Origin: Sphingomonas sp. CBMAI 2297
GTDB lineage: Bacteria; Pseudomonadota; Alphaproteobacteria; Sphingomonadales; Sphingomonadaceae
DNA length: 64,000 bases
Direction: 5' to 3'
Assembly: GCF_029870595.1 (NCBI RefSeq)
Contig: NZ_JAPDIR010000024.1
Span: 1 to 64,000 of the forward strand
The notes below the pieces were generated by a model. That model saw only the letters and a list, made by a program, of their open reading frames with translations, was not told where the DNA came from and searched no databases. Shown piece by piece: positions 24,468 to 32,855 of this stretch; position 1 is the stretch's first letter, and each line of letters begins with the position of its first letter. The translations under genes were made by a program, and so were the position numbers.

Positions 24468-26618
24468 ATGACCGAATTGCCGGAGAATTCCACGCGTTAC
24501 TTCAACCGCGAGCTCAGCTGGCTCGCCTTCAACCGCCGCGTGATGGAAGAGGCGACCAACCCTGCCCATCCGCTGCTCGAGCGGCTGCGCTTCCTGTCGA
24601 TCTCCGGCTCGAACTTCGACGAATTCTTCATGGTCCGCGTGGCGGGCCTGATGGGCCAGCAGCTCCAGAAGGTCGAGGCGCGCTCGGCCGACGGGCTCAC
24701 GCCCGGCCAGCAGCTCGCCGCCATCTCCGCCGAGGCTGAGACGCTGGCTGACAACCAGCAGGCGGTGTGGACCGCGATCCGCGCGGACCTGGCCGAGACC
24801 GGCATCCACGTCCTCGACGCCGATGCCATCGAGGGCGAGACCGAGACCTGGCTGGAGGGGCATTTCCGCGACCAGATCTTCCCGATCCTCACCCCCCAGG
24901 CGCTCGACCCCGCGCACCCGTTCCCGTTCATCCCCAACCAGGGATCGAGCGTGATCTTCGACCTGGTCCGCAAGTCGGATCGCGAGCCGGTGCGCGAACT
25001 CGTGCTGCTGCCCACCGCGATCAAGCGCTTCGTCCGGCTGCCCGGCAATCCGGCGCGCTATGTCGCGGTCGAGGCGGTGCTCAAGCATTTCTCGCACCTG
25101 CTCTTCCCCGGCTACACCTCGCTCGGCGCGGCGGCCTTCCGCGTGCTGCGCGACAGCGACATCGAGATCGAGGAAGAGGCCGAGGACCTGGTCATGACCT
25201 TCCGCTCGGCGATCAAGCGCCGGCGGCGCGGCCGGGTGATCCGCCTGGAAATGGAAGAGAGCATCTCGCCCGAGCTGGAGGCGGTGCTCAAGGAGGAGCT
25301 GGGCGGCAGCGAGGCGCTGCTCACCGAGACGGGCGGTTTCCTGGGCATCGGCGATCTCGCCATGCTGGTCGACGAGGACCGGCCCGACCTGAAGTTCACG
25401 CCCTATTCGGCGCGCTTTCCCGAGCGGATCCGCGAATATGGCGGCGATTGCTTCGCGGCGATCAAGGCCAAGGACATCGTCGTCCACCACCCCTATGAGA
25501 GCTTCGACGTCGTGCTCTCCTTCCTGGGGCAGGCCGCCGCCGATCCGGACGTGGTGGCGATCAAGCAGACGCTCTACCGCGCCGGCAAGCAGCCCGCCGT
25601 CATCAACGCGCTGATCGCCGCGGCCGAGGCCGGCAAGTCCGTCACCGCAGTGGTCGAGCTGAAGGCGCGCTTCGACGAGGAGCAGAACCTGTACTGGGCG
25701 ACCGCGCTGGAGCGCGCCGGCGTCCAGGTTGTCTATGGCTTCATCGACTGGAAGACCCATGCCAAGGTCTCGATGGTCGTGCGGCGCGAAGGCAATGGCT
25801 ATCGCACCTATTGCCACTTCGGCACCGGCAACTACCACCCGATCACCGCGCGCATCTACACCGATATCAGCTTCTTCACCGCCGATCCGCGGGTGGGTCG
25901 CGATGCCGCGCAGATCTTCAACTATGTCACCGGCTATGTGGAGCCGCACGGGCTGGAGCTGCTCGGCATCTCCCCGCGCGACCTGCGCAACCGGCTGGTC
26001 GAGCTGATCGACGACGAGATCGCCCATGTCCGTGCCGGACGGCCCGGCCAGATCTGGGCCAAGATGAACTCGCTGGTCGATCCCGCCGTGATCGAGAAGC
26101 TCTACGAGGCCAGCAATGCCGGAGTGGAGATCGAGCTGATCATCCGCGGCATCTGCTGCCTGCGCCCCGGGGTTCCGGGGATGAGCGAGAACATCAAGGT
26201 CAAGTCGATCGTCGGCCGCTTCCTCGAGCACAGCCGCATCTGGGCGTTCGGCAACGGCAAGGCGCTACCCAATGACGGCGCGCGGCTGTTCATCTCCTCG
26301 GCCGACTGGATGCAGCGCAACTTCGATCGCCGTGTCGAGTTCATGCTGCCGATCCTCAACAAGACGGTGCACGACCAGGTGCTGGACCAGGTGATGGTGG
26401 CGAACCTGCTGGACAATGAGCAGAGCTGGGTGCTCCAGCCCGACGGGCATTATACGCGCATCGTGCCGGGCGAGGACGGCAGCTTCAACCTGCATCGCTA
26501 TTTCATGACGAACCCGTCGCTCTCCGGGCGAGGCGCGGCGCTCGAATCGCGCAAGCCGGTGCCCAAGCTCCAGCTCAAGCGCCGCCGCGATCCGGCAAAG
26601 GCCAAGGCCAAGGCATGA
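24468..26618 (+). CDS. ppk1: Polyphosphate kinase 1
   Basis: Reversibly builds polyphosphate from ATP. The start MTELPENSTRYFNRELSWLAFNRRV is behind AAGGGA; an upstream ATG at 24426 would add 14 residues but has no Shine-Dalgarno. About 716 residues. Family landmarks: RYFNRELSWLAFN, FPFIPNQGSS, HHPYESFDVV, IKQTLYRAG, then the catalytic His block HAKVSMVVRREGNGYRTYCHFGTGNYHP. The C-terminus is Lys/Arg-rich (KLQLKRRRDPAKAKAKA). Overlaps ppx by four bases, giving a synthesis-degradation operon. Confidence 0.95.
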   Translation: MTELPENSTRYFNRELSWLAFNRRVMEEATNPAHPLLERLRFLSISGSNFDEFFMVRVAGLMGQQLQKVEARSADGLTPGQQLAAISAEAETLADNQQAVWTAIRADLAETGIHVLDADAIEGETETWLEGHFRDQIFPILTPQALDPAHPFPFIPNQGSSVIFDLVRKSDREPVRELVLLPTAIKRFVRLPGNPARYVAVEAVLKHFSHLLFPGYTSLGAAAFRVLRDSDIEIEEEAEDLVMTFRSAIKRRRRGRVIRLEMEESISPELEAVLKEELGGSEALLTETGGFLGIGDLAMLVDEDRPDLKFTPYSARFPERIREYGGDCFAAIKAKDIVVHHPYESFDVVLSFLGQAAADPDVVAIKQTLYRAGKQPAVINALIAAAEAGKSVTAVVELKARFDEEQNLYWATALERAGVQVVYGFIDWKTHAKVSMVVRREGNGYRTYCHFGTGNYHPITARIYTDISFFTADPRVGRDAAQIFNYVTGYVEPHGLELLGISPRDLRNRLVELIDDEIAHVRAGRPGQIWAKMNSLVDPAVIEKLYEASNAGVEIELIIRGICCLRPGVPGMSENIKVKSIVGRFLEHSRIWAFGNGKALPNDGARLFISSADWMQRNFDRRVEFMLPILNKTVHDQVLDQVMVANLLDNEQSWVLQPDGHYTRIVPGEDGSFNLHRYFMTNPSLSGRGAALESRKPVPKLQLKRRRDPAKAKAKA

Positions 26619-28114
26619 ACACGCTGCCGTTTCGCCGGGCGCGCACCAGGCCGGAAGGGATTCAGGGCCGCACCGCGATCATCGACATCGGCTCCAACTC
26701 GGTGCGCCTGGTGGTCTATCAGGGCTCGGCACGGCTGCCGGCTACCCTGTTCAACGAGAAGGTGATGGCCGGCCTGGGCCGTGGCCTGGCCGAAACCGGG
26801 GCGATCGACGCCGCCAGCCTTGCCGTCGCGCGCGGCGCGCTCGCCCGCTTCGCCACGCTTGCGCGCGAGATGCAGGTTGACGAGCTGCGTACCGTGGCGA
26901 CGGCGGCGGTGCGCGATGCTTCCAACGGGCGCGAGCTGATCGAGGCGGCGCGCGGCCTGGGCCTGGAGGTCGAGACGCTGTCGGGCGAGGAAGAGGCGAT
27001 GGCCTCGGGCCTGGGCGTGCTCTCGGGCATTCCGGAGGCGGACGGCATCGTCGGCGATCTCGGCGGCGGCTCGCTGGAGCTGGTGCGCGTGGTCGCCGGC
27101 ACGGTGACCGATCGCGTGTCCTTCCCGCTCGGCGTGCTCCGGCTCGGGGCGATCCGGGCGGAGGGCAAGACCGCGCTGGATCGCCGCGTCGCCAAGCTGC
27201 TCGGCGATGCCGGATGGAAGGGGCGGGGGAAGGGGCTGCCCTTCTATCTTGTCGGCGGCTCGTGGCGCAGCCTTGCCCGGCTCGACATGCACCTGAAGCA
27301 TTATCCGCTGCCGATCGCGCATCAATATCCGATGGCGGTCACGCGGATCGGCGAGCTGGCCAGCTCGATCGCGGCGATGCCGCGCGCGGATCTGAAGGCG
27401 ATCCCGAACATCTCCAGCGCCCGTATCGGCTCGCTGGAGGACGCGGCGCTGCTGCTTGGCGTGGTGCTCCGGCAGCTTGGCAGCAGGGGCACGATCGTCT
27501 CGGCCTATGGCTTGCGCGAGGGGCTGCTCTTCCAGCGGCTTTCGCCCGAGCAGCGCCAGGAGGATCCGCTGATCGCCGCGACGCGCGACGAGGGCGAGCG
27601 GCTCGGCCGTTTCCCGGAGCATGGCGACCTGCTCGACCGGTGGATCGCGCCGCTCTTCGCCGGCGAGCCGCACGAGCTGGGCCGCTTGCGCCACGCCGCC
27701 TGCCAGCTCGTCGACGTGGGCTGGCACGCCAATCCCGAGTTCCGCGCAGAGCGCGGCCTGGATGCGGCGCTGCATGGCAATTGGGTGGCGATCGATTCGA
27801 TGGGGCGCGCGGCGCTGGGGCAGGCGCTCTATACCGCGCTGGGCGGCGGGCTCGACACGCCGGCGCCGCTGCCGCAGCTCGCCGACGACGACACCTTGTG
27901 GCGCGCCAAGCTCTGGGGCCTGGCCATCCGCCTCGGCCAGCGCCTGTCGGGCGGTGTCGCCGCGCCGATCCGGCGTTCGGAGCTGCACATGGACGAGGAG
28001 ACGCTCGCCCTTTGTCTCGATCCCGAGGACGAGGCGCTCTATGGCGAAGCGGTGGAGAAGCGCCACAAGGCGCTCGCCGCGGCGTTCGGCAAGGAGCCGG
28101 TGCTGGAGGTGTGA
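26615..28114 (+). CDS. ppx: Exopolyphosphatase (Ppx/GppA family)
   Basis: Degrades polyphosphate from the end and/or hydrolyses pppGpp. 499 residues with the actin-like ATPase fold: phosphate-1 motif AIIDIGSNSVRLVVYQG, the catalytic-Glu region SGEEEAMASGLGVLSG, phosphate-2 VGDLGGGSLELV, then a C-terminal HD-like helical domain (LGRLRHAACQLVDVGWHANPEF) seen in long Ppx forms. The ATG lies in an ATGA overlap with ppk1. A hairpin just downstream likely ends this transcript. Confidence 0.95.
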   Translation: MNTLPFRRARTRPEGIQGRTAIIDIGSNSVRLVVYQGSARLPATLFNEKVMAGLGRGLAETGAIDAASLAVARGALARFATLAREMQVDELRTVATAAVRDASNGRELIEAARGLGLEVETLSGEEEAMASGLGVLSGIPEADGIVGDLGGGSLELVRVVAGTVTDRVSFPLGVLRLGAIRAEGKTALDRRVAKLLGDAGWKGRGKGLPFYLVGGSWRSLARLDMHLKHYPLPIAHQYPMAVTRIGELASSIAAMPRADLKAIPNISSARIGSLEDAALLLGVVLRQLGSRGTIVSAYGLREGLLFQRLSPEQRQEDPLIAATRDEGERLGRFPEHGDLLDRWIAPLFAGEPHELGRLRHAACQLVDVGWHANPEFRAERGLDAALHGNWVAIDSMGRAALGQALYTALGGGLDTPAPLPQLADDDTLWRAKLWGLAIRLGQRLSGGVAAPIRRSELHMDEETLALCLDPEDEALYGEAVEKRHKALAAAFGKEPVLEV

Positions 28115-28132
28115 GCGACGTACGGAGCGTTC

Positions 28133-28160
28133 CGCCATCCCTGCCTTTGCGGGGATGGCG
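28133..28160 (+). terminator. Hairpin terminator after ppx
   Basis: CGCCATCCC and GGGATGGCG form a 9-bp stem around a TGCCTTTGCG loop, 18 bp beyond the ppx stop. No T-run follows, as is usual in such GC-rich genomes. It also lies just past the end of the convergent I78 gene and may serve both strands. Confidence 0.5.
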
Positions 28161-28180
28161 ACAGGCGCTGCGTCGAACTG

Positions 28181-28465
28181 CTACACGCAGCGCATCCCGG
28201 TGATCCGGCCGCGCTCGTTCAGATCGACGGTCAGCCGGTCACGGCGATAGTCCATCGTGATCGCTTCGCCCGGGCGCACCACGCGGACCGACGCGGCACC
28301 GCTGCGGGCGCGCAGCCGCGACTGGAGCCGTGGCGACATCTGCGCGCCCACGAACCCCTGCACCGCGCCGGCATTGCACATGCGTGGCCCCGGCATCGGG
28401 CCGGGATGGCCGTCCATGCAGCCCGTGGCCAGCAGGGCCGTCGCGATCATGCCGATAGCGCGCAT
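28181..28465 (-). CDS. Peptidase inhibitor I78-family lipoprotein (first of two)
   Basis: A 94-residue lipoprotein precursor. The signal peptide MRAIGMIATALLATGC ends in a lipobox with Cys17 for acylation. The body FVGAQMSPRLQSRLRARSGAASVRVVRPGEAITMDYRRDRL and the tail LNERGRITGMRCV (shown in parts) fit the I78 elastase-inhibitor family, with one internal Cys (MCNAG) to pair with the terminal Cys. It is leftward, downstream of a paralogue and rnd. Likely periplasmic protease inhibitor; target unknown. Confidence 0.8.
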   Translation of the reverse strand: MRAIGMIATALLATGCMDGHPGPMPGPRMCNAGAVQGFVGAQMSPRLQSRLRARSGAASVRVVRPGEAITMDYRRDRLTVDLNERGRITGMRCV

Positions 28466-28536
28466 CCAGTCTCTCCTCGATCGCCCCCCGGCCGCGCCGC
28501 TTATATCCCGGACGCGAAACGAAGGGGAGAGGCGTT

Positions 28537-28827
28537 TCAGCCGCAATGGGCGGAGGCGATCTTCCCGTCGGCGTCGAGGTGCAGGTTCAGCCGGTCGGGC
28601 CGGAAATCCATCGTCGCTGCGGCATCGGGCGCGAGCCAGCGTATGGTCTTGGCGCCCGAGAGCCGCAGCGCCTCGCCCTCCGCCTCGGGGCCGCGCGGCT
28701 TGCCGTTCAGCCCGCCCAGTCGCTCGGCATTGCATTCTACCCCGGGGACCGCGCGGGGCGGCCCCTTCGGAGCGCAGCCGGCCAGGGCGAGCAGGGCGGC
28801 GGCGAGCGGGAGGGCGAGGCGGATCAT
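28537..28827 (-). CDS. Peptidase inhibitor I78-family lipoprotein (second of two)
   Basis: A 96-residue lipoprotein precursor, signal peptide MIRLALPLAAALLALAGC with Cys18. The mature part has VECNAERLGGLNGKPRG, IRWLAPDAAATMDFRPDRLNLHLDADGKIASAHCG (split for reading), matching I78 and paralogous to the next gene downstream. The ATG overlaps the rnd stop by four bases (ATGA), so its translation is coupled to ribonuclease D, an odd partnership. About 70 bp separate the two inhibitors. Confidence 0.82.
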   Translation of the reverse strand: MIRLALPLAAALLALAGCAPKGPPRAVPGVECNAERLGGLNGKPRGPEAEGEALRLSGAKTIRWLAPDAAATMDFRPDRLNLHLDADGKIASAHCG

Positions 28828-30002
28828 TCGCTGGGTTCCTCGGTTCGGGTCATCTTCAGCTTGCCATTCTTGACGGTGAACCCGAGCTGACCCTCGACCA
28901 GCGCCAGCGCGTCGCGGCCGAACTGTTCGTAGCGCCAGCCGCCGAGGATCGCGAGCCCGTCGCGCACCCCGGCCGCCAGCGATTCGAGATCGTCCGAGCG
29001 GGCGAGCAGGCGCGGGGCGACGTTGATCTCCTTGGCGCGGATCTTGAGCAGCAGCTTGAGCAGGTCGGCGACCAGCGCGCCGTCCTTGCCGAGCGAGGGC
29101 TTGCGGTCGTCGCGCGGGGGCAGCTCGTCGGAGGACATCGGCGTGGCGCCGTCCAGCGCCGCCATCAGCCGTCCGCCGATGTCGTTGCCGGCCCAGGCCG
29201 CCGACAGGCCGCGCACCTTGCCCAGGTCGCTCTGCTTGCGTGGCGGATTGCCGGCGAGATCGGCCAGCGTCTCGTCCTTGACGATGCGGCCGCGCGGCAG
29301 GTCCTTGCCCTGAGCCTCGAGCTCGCGCCAGCGGGCTAGCGCCTTGAGGCGGCCCAGCACTTCGGGCTTGCGGCTGGAGACGCGCACGCGCTGCCAGGCC
29401 TCGTCGGGATCGTTATGGTAGTTCTCCGGATCGGCGAGCCGCTCCATCTCCTGGTCGAGCCAGGCGCCGCGCCCGGTCTTCTTGAGCTTCTCCAGCATGC
29501 GCGGGAAGATCTTGGAGAGGTGCGTGACGTCGGCGATCGCATAGTCGATCTGGCGCTTGTCGAGCGGGCGGCGGCTCCAGTCGGTGAAGCGGGCGCCCTT
29601 GTCGATCTGGAAGCCGAGATAGGTATCGACCAGGTTCGAATAGCCGATCTGCTCGCCCAGCCCGAGCGCCATGGCGGCCACCTGGGTGTCGAACAGCGGG
29701 TGCGGAGTCTTGCCGGTGAGGTTGTAGACGATCTCGATGTCCTGCCCGCCCGCGTGGAAGACCTTCAGCACTTCCTCATTGTCGACCATCAGGTCGAGCA
29801 GGGGAGTGAGGTCGATCCCGGGCGCCATCGGGTCGATCGCGGCGGCTTCCTCGTCGTCGGCGATCTGGATCAGGCAGAGTTCCGGCCAATAGCTGTTCTC
29901 CCGCATGAACTCGGTGTCCACACAGATATAGGGCTTGTTGGCGAGGCGGGCGCAGAGGTTGGCGAGAGTCGCGCTGTCTTCAATCAGACCATGGATATGC
30001 AT
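28824..30002 (-). CDS. rnd: Ribonuclease D
   Basis: 3'-5' exoribonuclease that trims tRNA and other small-RNA 3' ends. 392 residues. DEDDy motifs are visible: VDTEFMRE (Exo I), HAGGQDIEI (Exo II) and the Exo III region DYAIADVTHL with Tyr; HRDC-like helices fill the C-terminal half. The start is ATG at 30002 (MHIHGLIEDS) with only a weak ribosome binding site. The gene is divergent from aspS with a repeat-filled spacer and overlaps the I78 gene at its end. Confidence 0.93.
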   Translation of the reverse strand: MHIHGLIEDSATLANLCARLANKPYICVDTEFMRENSYWPELCLIQIADDEEAAAIDPMAPGIDLTPLLDLMVDNEEVLKVFHAGGQDIEIVYNLTGKTPHPLFDTQVAAMALGLGEQIGYSNLVDTYLGFQIDKGARFTDWSRRPLDKRQIDYAIADVTHLSKIFPRMLEKLKKTGRGAWLDQEMERLADPENYHNDPDEAWQRVRVSSRKPEVLGRLKALARWRELEAQGKDLPRGRIVKDETLADLAGNPPRKQSDLGKVRGLSAAWAGNDIGGRLMAALDGATPMSSDELPPRDDRKPSLGKDGALVADLLKLLLKIRAKEINVAPRLLARSDDLESLAAGVRDGLAILGGWRYEQFGRDALALVEGQLGFTVKNGKLKMTRTEEPSE

Positions 30003-30076
30003 CCAAGGCCCATAGACCGGTCTTCGGGTTGACAAAAGTGGGGTCTGCAAGGAATGCGCGCCCACGCTAATTTATT

Positions 30077-30160
30077 CGTCATCCCCGCGAAGGCGGGGAT
30101 CCAGGGGCCAAGACGACCTCGCGCGTGACCCTGGCCCCCCGGCTTCGCGGGGGTGGCGAG
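30077..30160. repeat. GTCATCCC-type inverted repeat between rnd and aspS
   Basis: Long imperfect inverted repeat: left arm starts CGTCATCCCCGCGAAGGC and continues CAGGGGCC, right arm contains GGCCCCCCGGCTTCGCGGGG. It occupies most of the 175-bp rnd/aspS gap. The same GTCATCCCCGCGAA...core is repeated elsewhere in the window (32028, 34259, 42850, 44340, 52001) and is widespread in Alphaproteobacteria. Confidence 0.75.
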
Positions 30161-30177
30161 CAAAGGAAAGACCGGAA

Positions 30178-32016
30178 ATGCACGCCTATCGCACGCACAC
30201 CTGCGCCCAGCTCCGTGCCGAACATGTCGGCCAGGACGTCCGTATTTCGGGCTGGATCCACCGCACCCGCGAGCATGCGAACGTGCTGTTCGTCGATCTG
30301 CGCGATCATTACGGCATCACCCAGGTGGTGATCGAGACCGGCTCCGACCTGTTCCCGATCGTCGACAATGCCGGCCCCGAGTCGGTGATCACGGTAACCG
30401 GCAAAGTCTCCGCCCGTTCGGCCGAGACGCTCAACCCGAAGCTCGACACCGGCGAGATCGAAATCTTCCCGACCGCGGTGGTCGTCCAGTCGCAGGCGGC
30501 GAAGCTGCCGCTGCCGGTGTTCGGCGATGCCGAATATCCCGAGGAAATCCGCCTGCGGAACCGCTTCCTCGATCTGCGCCGCGAGAAGGTCCACAAGAAC
30601 ATCATGCTGCGCTCGAGCGTCATCGCCTCGCTGCGCCGCCGGATGATCGACCAGGGCTTCACCGAGTTCCAGACGCCGATCCTCACCGCCTCGTCGCCGG
30701 AAGGCGCTCGCGACTATCTGGTCCCGTCGCGCGTCCATCCGGGCAAGTTCTACGCGCTCCCTCAGGCGCCGCAGATGTTCAAGCAGCTGCTGATGGTCGC
30801 CGGCTTCGACAAATATTTCCAGATCGCCCCCTGCTTCCGCGACGAGGATGCGCGCGCCGATCGTAGCCCGGGCGAATTCTACCAGCTCGACTTCGAGATG
30901 AGCTATGTGACGCAGGACGACGTGTTCGCCGCGATCGAGCCGGTGCTGCACGGCGTGTTCGAGGAATTCGCCGACTGGGAAGGCATGGGCCGCTCGGTCT
31001 CGGCGCTCCCGTTCAAGCGCATCCCGTACCGCGAATCGATGCTGAAGTACGGCAATGACAAGCCCGACCTGCGCAACCCGCTACTGATCACCGACGTCTC
31101 TGAGTTCTTCAAGGGCTCGGGCTTTGGCCGCTTCGCCTCGATCGTCGAGGGCGGCGATGTCGTCCGCGCGGTCCCGGCACCGAACACGCACGAGAAGAGC
31201 CGCAAGTTCTTCGACGACATGAACAGCTGGGCCCAGTCGGAAGGTTTCCCGGGCCTCGGCTATGCCACCCAGAAGGACGGCGTGTTCGGCGGCCCGATCG
31301 CCAACAACCACGGTCAGGAAGGCATGAAGGCGATTGCCGACGCGATGGGCCTCGGCCCGAACGACGGCATCTTCTTCGCCGCCGGCAAGGAAGCGGTCGC
31401 CACCAAGCTCGCCGGCCTGGCACGCACCCGCGCCGCCGAGCAGCTCGATCTGATCGACAGGAAGCGTTTCGAATTCTGCTGGATCGTCGACTTCCCGATG
31501 TTCGAATATGACGAGGACGCCAAGAAGGTCGATTTCAGCCACAACCCGTTCTCGATGCCGCAGGGCGAGCTGGAAGCACTGGAGACCAAGGACCCGCTCG
31601 ACATCCTCGCCTATCAGTACGACATCGTCTGCAACGGCATCGAGCTGTCCTCGGGCGCGATCCGGAACCACCGTCCGGAGATCATGTACAAGGCGTTCGA
31701 GATCGCCGGCTACACCCAGGCAGATGTCGACACCAATTTCGCGGGCATGATCAACGCGTTCAAGTTCGGCGCCCCGCCGCACGGCGGCTCGGCCCCGGGC
31801 GTGGACCGCATCGTGATGCTGCTCGCCGACGAGCCGAACATCCGCGAGGTCATCGTCTTCCCGATGACGCAGAAGGCCGAGGACCTGATGATGCAGGCTC
31901 CGTCGTTTGTCAGCGAGAAGCAGCTCAAGGAGCTCAACATCCGCCTCGCGCCGCAGGTGGCGGCGGACCTCGCCAAGAAGGGCACCGACGGCATCGTCGA
32001 TCCCTCGGCGGGCTGA
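30178..32016 (+). CDS. aspS: Aspartyl-tRNA synthetase
   Basis: Charges tRNA-Asp, and probably also tRNA-Asn where asparaginyl-tRNA synthetase is absent. 612 residues, the bacterial long form with GAD insertion. The OB-fold is at the N-terminus (VRISGWIHRTREHANVLFVDLRD); motif 2 is FRDEDARADRSPGEFYQLDFEM and motif 3 GGSAPGVDRIVMLL, the forms typical of Alphaproteobacteria. The ATG is preceded by AAGGAAAG. Terminated by the hairpin at 32028-32059. Confidence 0.96.
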   Translation: MHAYRTHTCAQLRAEHVGQDVRISGWIHRTREHANVLFVDLRDHYGITQVVIETGSDLFPIVDNAGPESVITVTGKVSARSAETLNPKLDTGEIEIFPTAVVVQSQAAKLPLPVFGDAEYPEEIRLRNRFLDLRREKVHKNIMLRSSVIASLRRRMIDQGFTEFQTPILTASSPEGARDYLVPSRVHPGKFYALPQAPQMFKQLLMVAGFDKYFQIAPCFRDEDARADRSPGEFYQLDFEMSYVTQDDVFAAIEPVLHGVFEEFADWEGMGRSVSALPFKRIPYRESMLKYGNDKPDLRNPLLITDVSEFFKGSGFGRFASIVEGGDVVRAVPAPNTHEKSRKFFDDMNSWAQSEGFPGLGYATQKDGVFGGPIANNHGQEGMKAIADAMGLGPNDGIFFAAGKEAVATKLAGLARTRAAEQLDLIDRKRFEFCWIVDFPMFEYDEDAKKVDFSHNPFSMPQGELEALETKDPLDILAYQYDIVCNGIELSSGAIRNHRPEIMYKAFEIAGYTQADVDTNFAGMINAFKFGAPPHGGSAPGVDRIVMLLADEPNIREVIVFPMTQKAEDLMMQAPSFVSEKQLKELNIRLAPQVAADLAKKGTDGIVDPSAG

Positions 32017-32027
32017 GCCAACCCATC

Positions 32028-32059
32028 ACCGTCATTCCGGCGAAAGCCGGGATGACGGT
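32028..32059 (+). terminator. Hairpin terminator after aspS
   Basis: ACCGTCATTCCGGC and GCCGGGATGACGGT form a 14-bp stem (one G-T pair) closed by a GAAA tetraloop, 11 bp past the aspS stop. It is a member of the GTCATCCC repeat family and is well placed to end transcription. Confidence 0.65.
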
Positions 32060-32131
32060 TAGGGGGAACACCGGCCCACTCCAGCGGGAGTTCCCGTTGC
32101 TCGCCGGGCCAGCGCATGGAAGGATGGCGCA

Positions 32132-32725
32132 ATGCTCTTCCTCCTGCCATCGCTGCTCGCGGTCGTCGGCATATCGCCGCTGGACGACGGATTGCTCTGC
32201 ACCTCCGAATATGTCGAGGGGAGCCGGCTCGGAATCGTGACGCTCACGGTTGATGCGGCATACAAGCCGGTATCGATGCGGCTGATGTTGTCGGAAAGCC
32301 CGCGTCAGTTCAGCGCCGAGATCCATCTGGATCCCGAGAGGCGCGCGCTGCCGGGCGTGCTGACCGGCGCATTTTTCGGTGTCCGCCTCGCCCGGAAGCC
32401 GCGGCTGCCGCTGACGATGCGTGTCTATGCCGATGGCAGCCAGCGCTGGCAGCGCCGCGTCGACGAGCTTTGGGCGCCGCCGCAGCCCGGCGACCCGGAG
32501 ATGCGACCCTTTCCCGGCCATGCCGATCATATCGGGCAAGCCGATGACGGATTGCCCGTGACCACGCCGCACGCGCTGCACGTCACCCTCGCCGATGCCG
32601 GCGGCAAGCTGGTGGGGGAAGAGCATTTCACGCTGTCCGACACGAAGACCAGCGAAGCGCTCGCTACGGTCGAAGACCATCTTCGCACACGAAAATGCTA
32701 CGCTCTGCCGCCCTTGATCGATTGA
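32132..32725 (+). CDS. Hypothetical exported protein
   Basis: A 197-residue protein of unknown function. The N-terminus MLFLLPSLLAVVGISPL looks like a weak signal peptide or anchor; two Cys (LLCTSEY near the start and RKCYALPP near the end) could pair if exported. The body has beta-strand-rich patterns (LGIVTLTVDAAYKPVSMRLMLSE, QFSAEIHLDPE). No domain recognised. The DNA is less GC-rich than its neighbours and it stands alone between aspS and sdaA, suggesting later acquisition. Start chosen at ATG 32132; GGATGGCG precedes it, a poor ribosome binding site. Confidence 0.6.
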   Translation: MLFLLPSLLAVVGISPLDDGLLCTSEYVEGSRLGIVTLTVDAAYKPVSMRLMLSESPRQFSAEIHLDPERRALPGVLTGAFFGVRLARKPRLPLTMRVYADGSQRWQRRVDELWAPPQPGDPEMRPFPGHADHIGQADDGLPVTTPHALHVTLADAGGKLVGEEHFTLSDTKTSEALATVEDHLRTRKCYALPPLID

Positions 32726-32766
32726 CCGGCCAGGGCCCGCCGACCGCACCCCCAATCCAGCTTCCG

Positions 32767-32811
32767 GGTTGAAGTTATAAAACTTCAACCTACAGACATA
32801 AAACTACAACG
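32767..32811. promoter_or_regulatory. Perfect 10-bp palindrome plus third half-site upstream of sdaA
   Basis: GGTTGAAGTT-ATAA-AACTTCAACC (32767-32790) is a perfect palindrome with 10-bp arms. The right half with spacer, ATAAAACTTCAACC (32777-32790), is repeated as ATAAAACTACAACG at 32798-32811, exactly 21 bp downstream, two DNA turns. This lies 45-89 bp upstream of the sdaA ATG and is AT-rich in a GC-rich setting, so it is probably the operator or activator site of the sdaA promoter. Which regulator binds is not known; Lrp-, GntR- or LysR-type proteins would be reasonable. Confidence 0.6.
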
Positions 32812-32855
32812 CATTTGGGCAATCCGGCCGGCAGAGCCGGGACGCAGGAGTAGAA

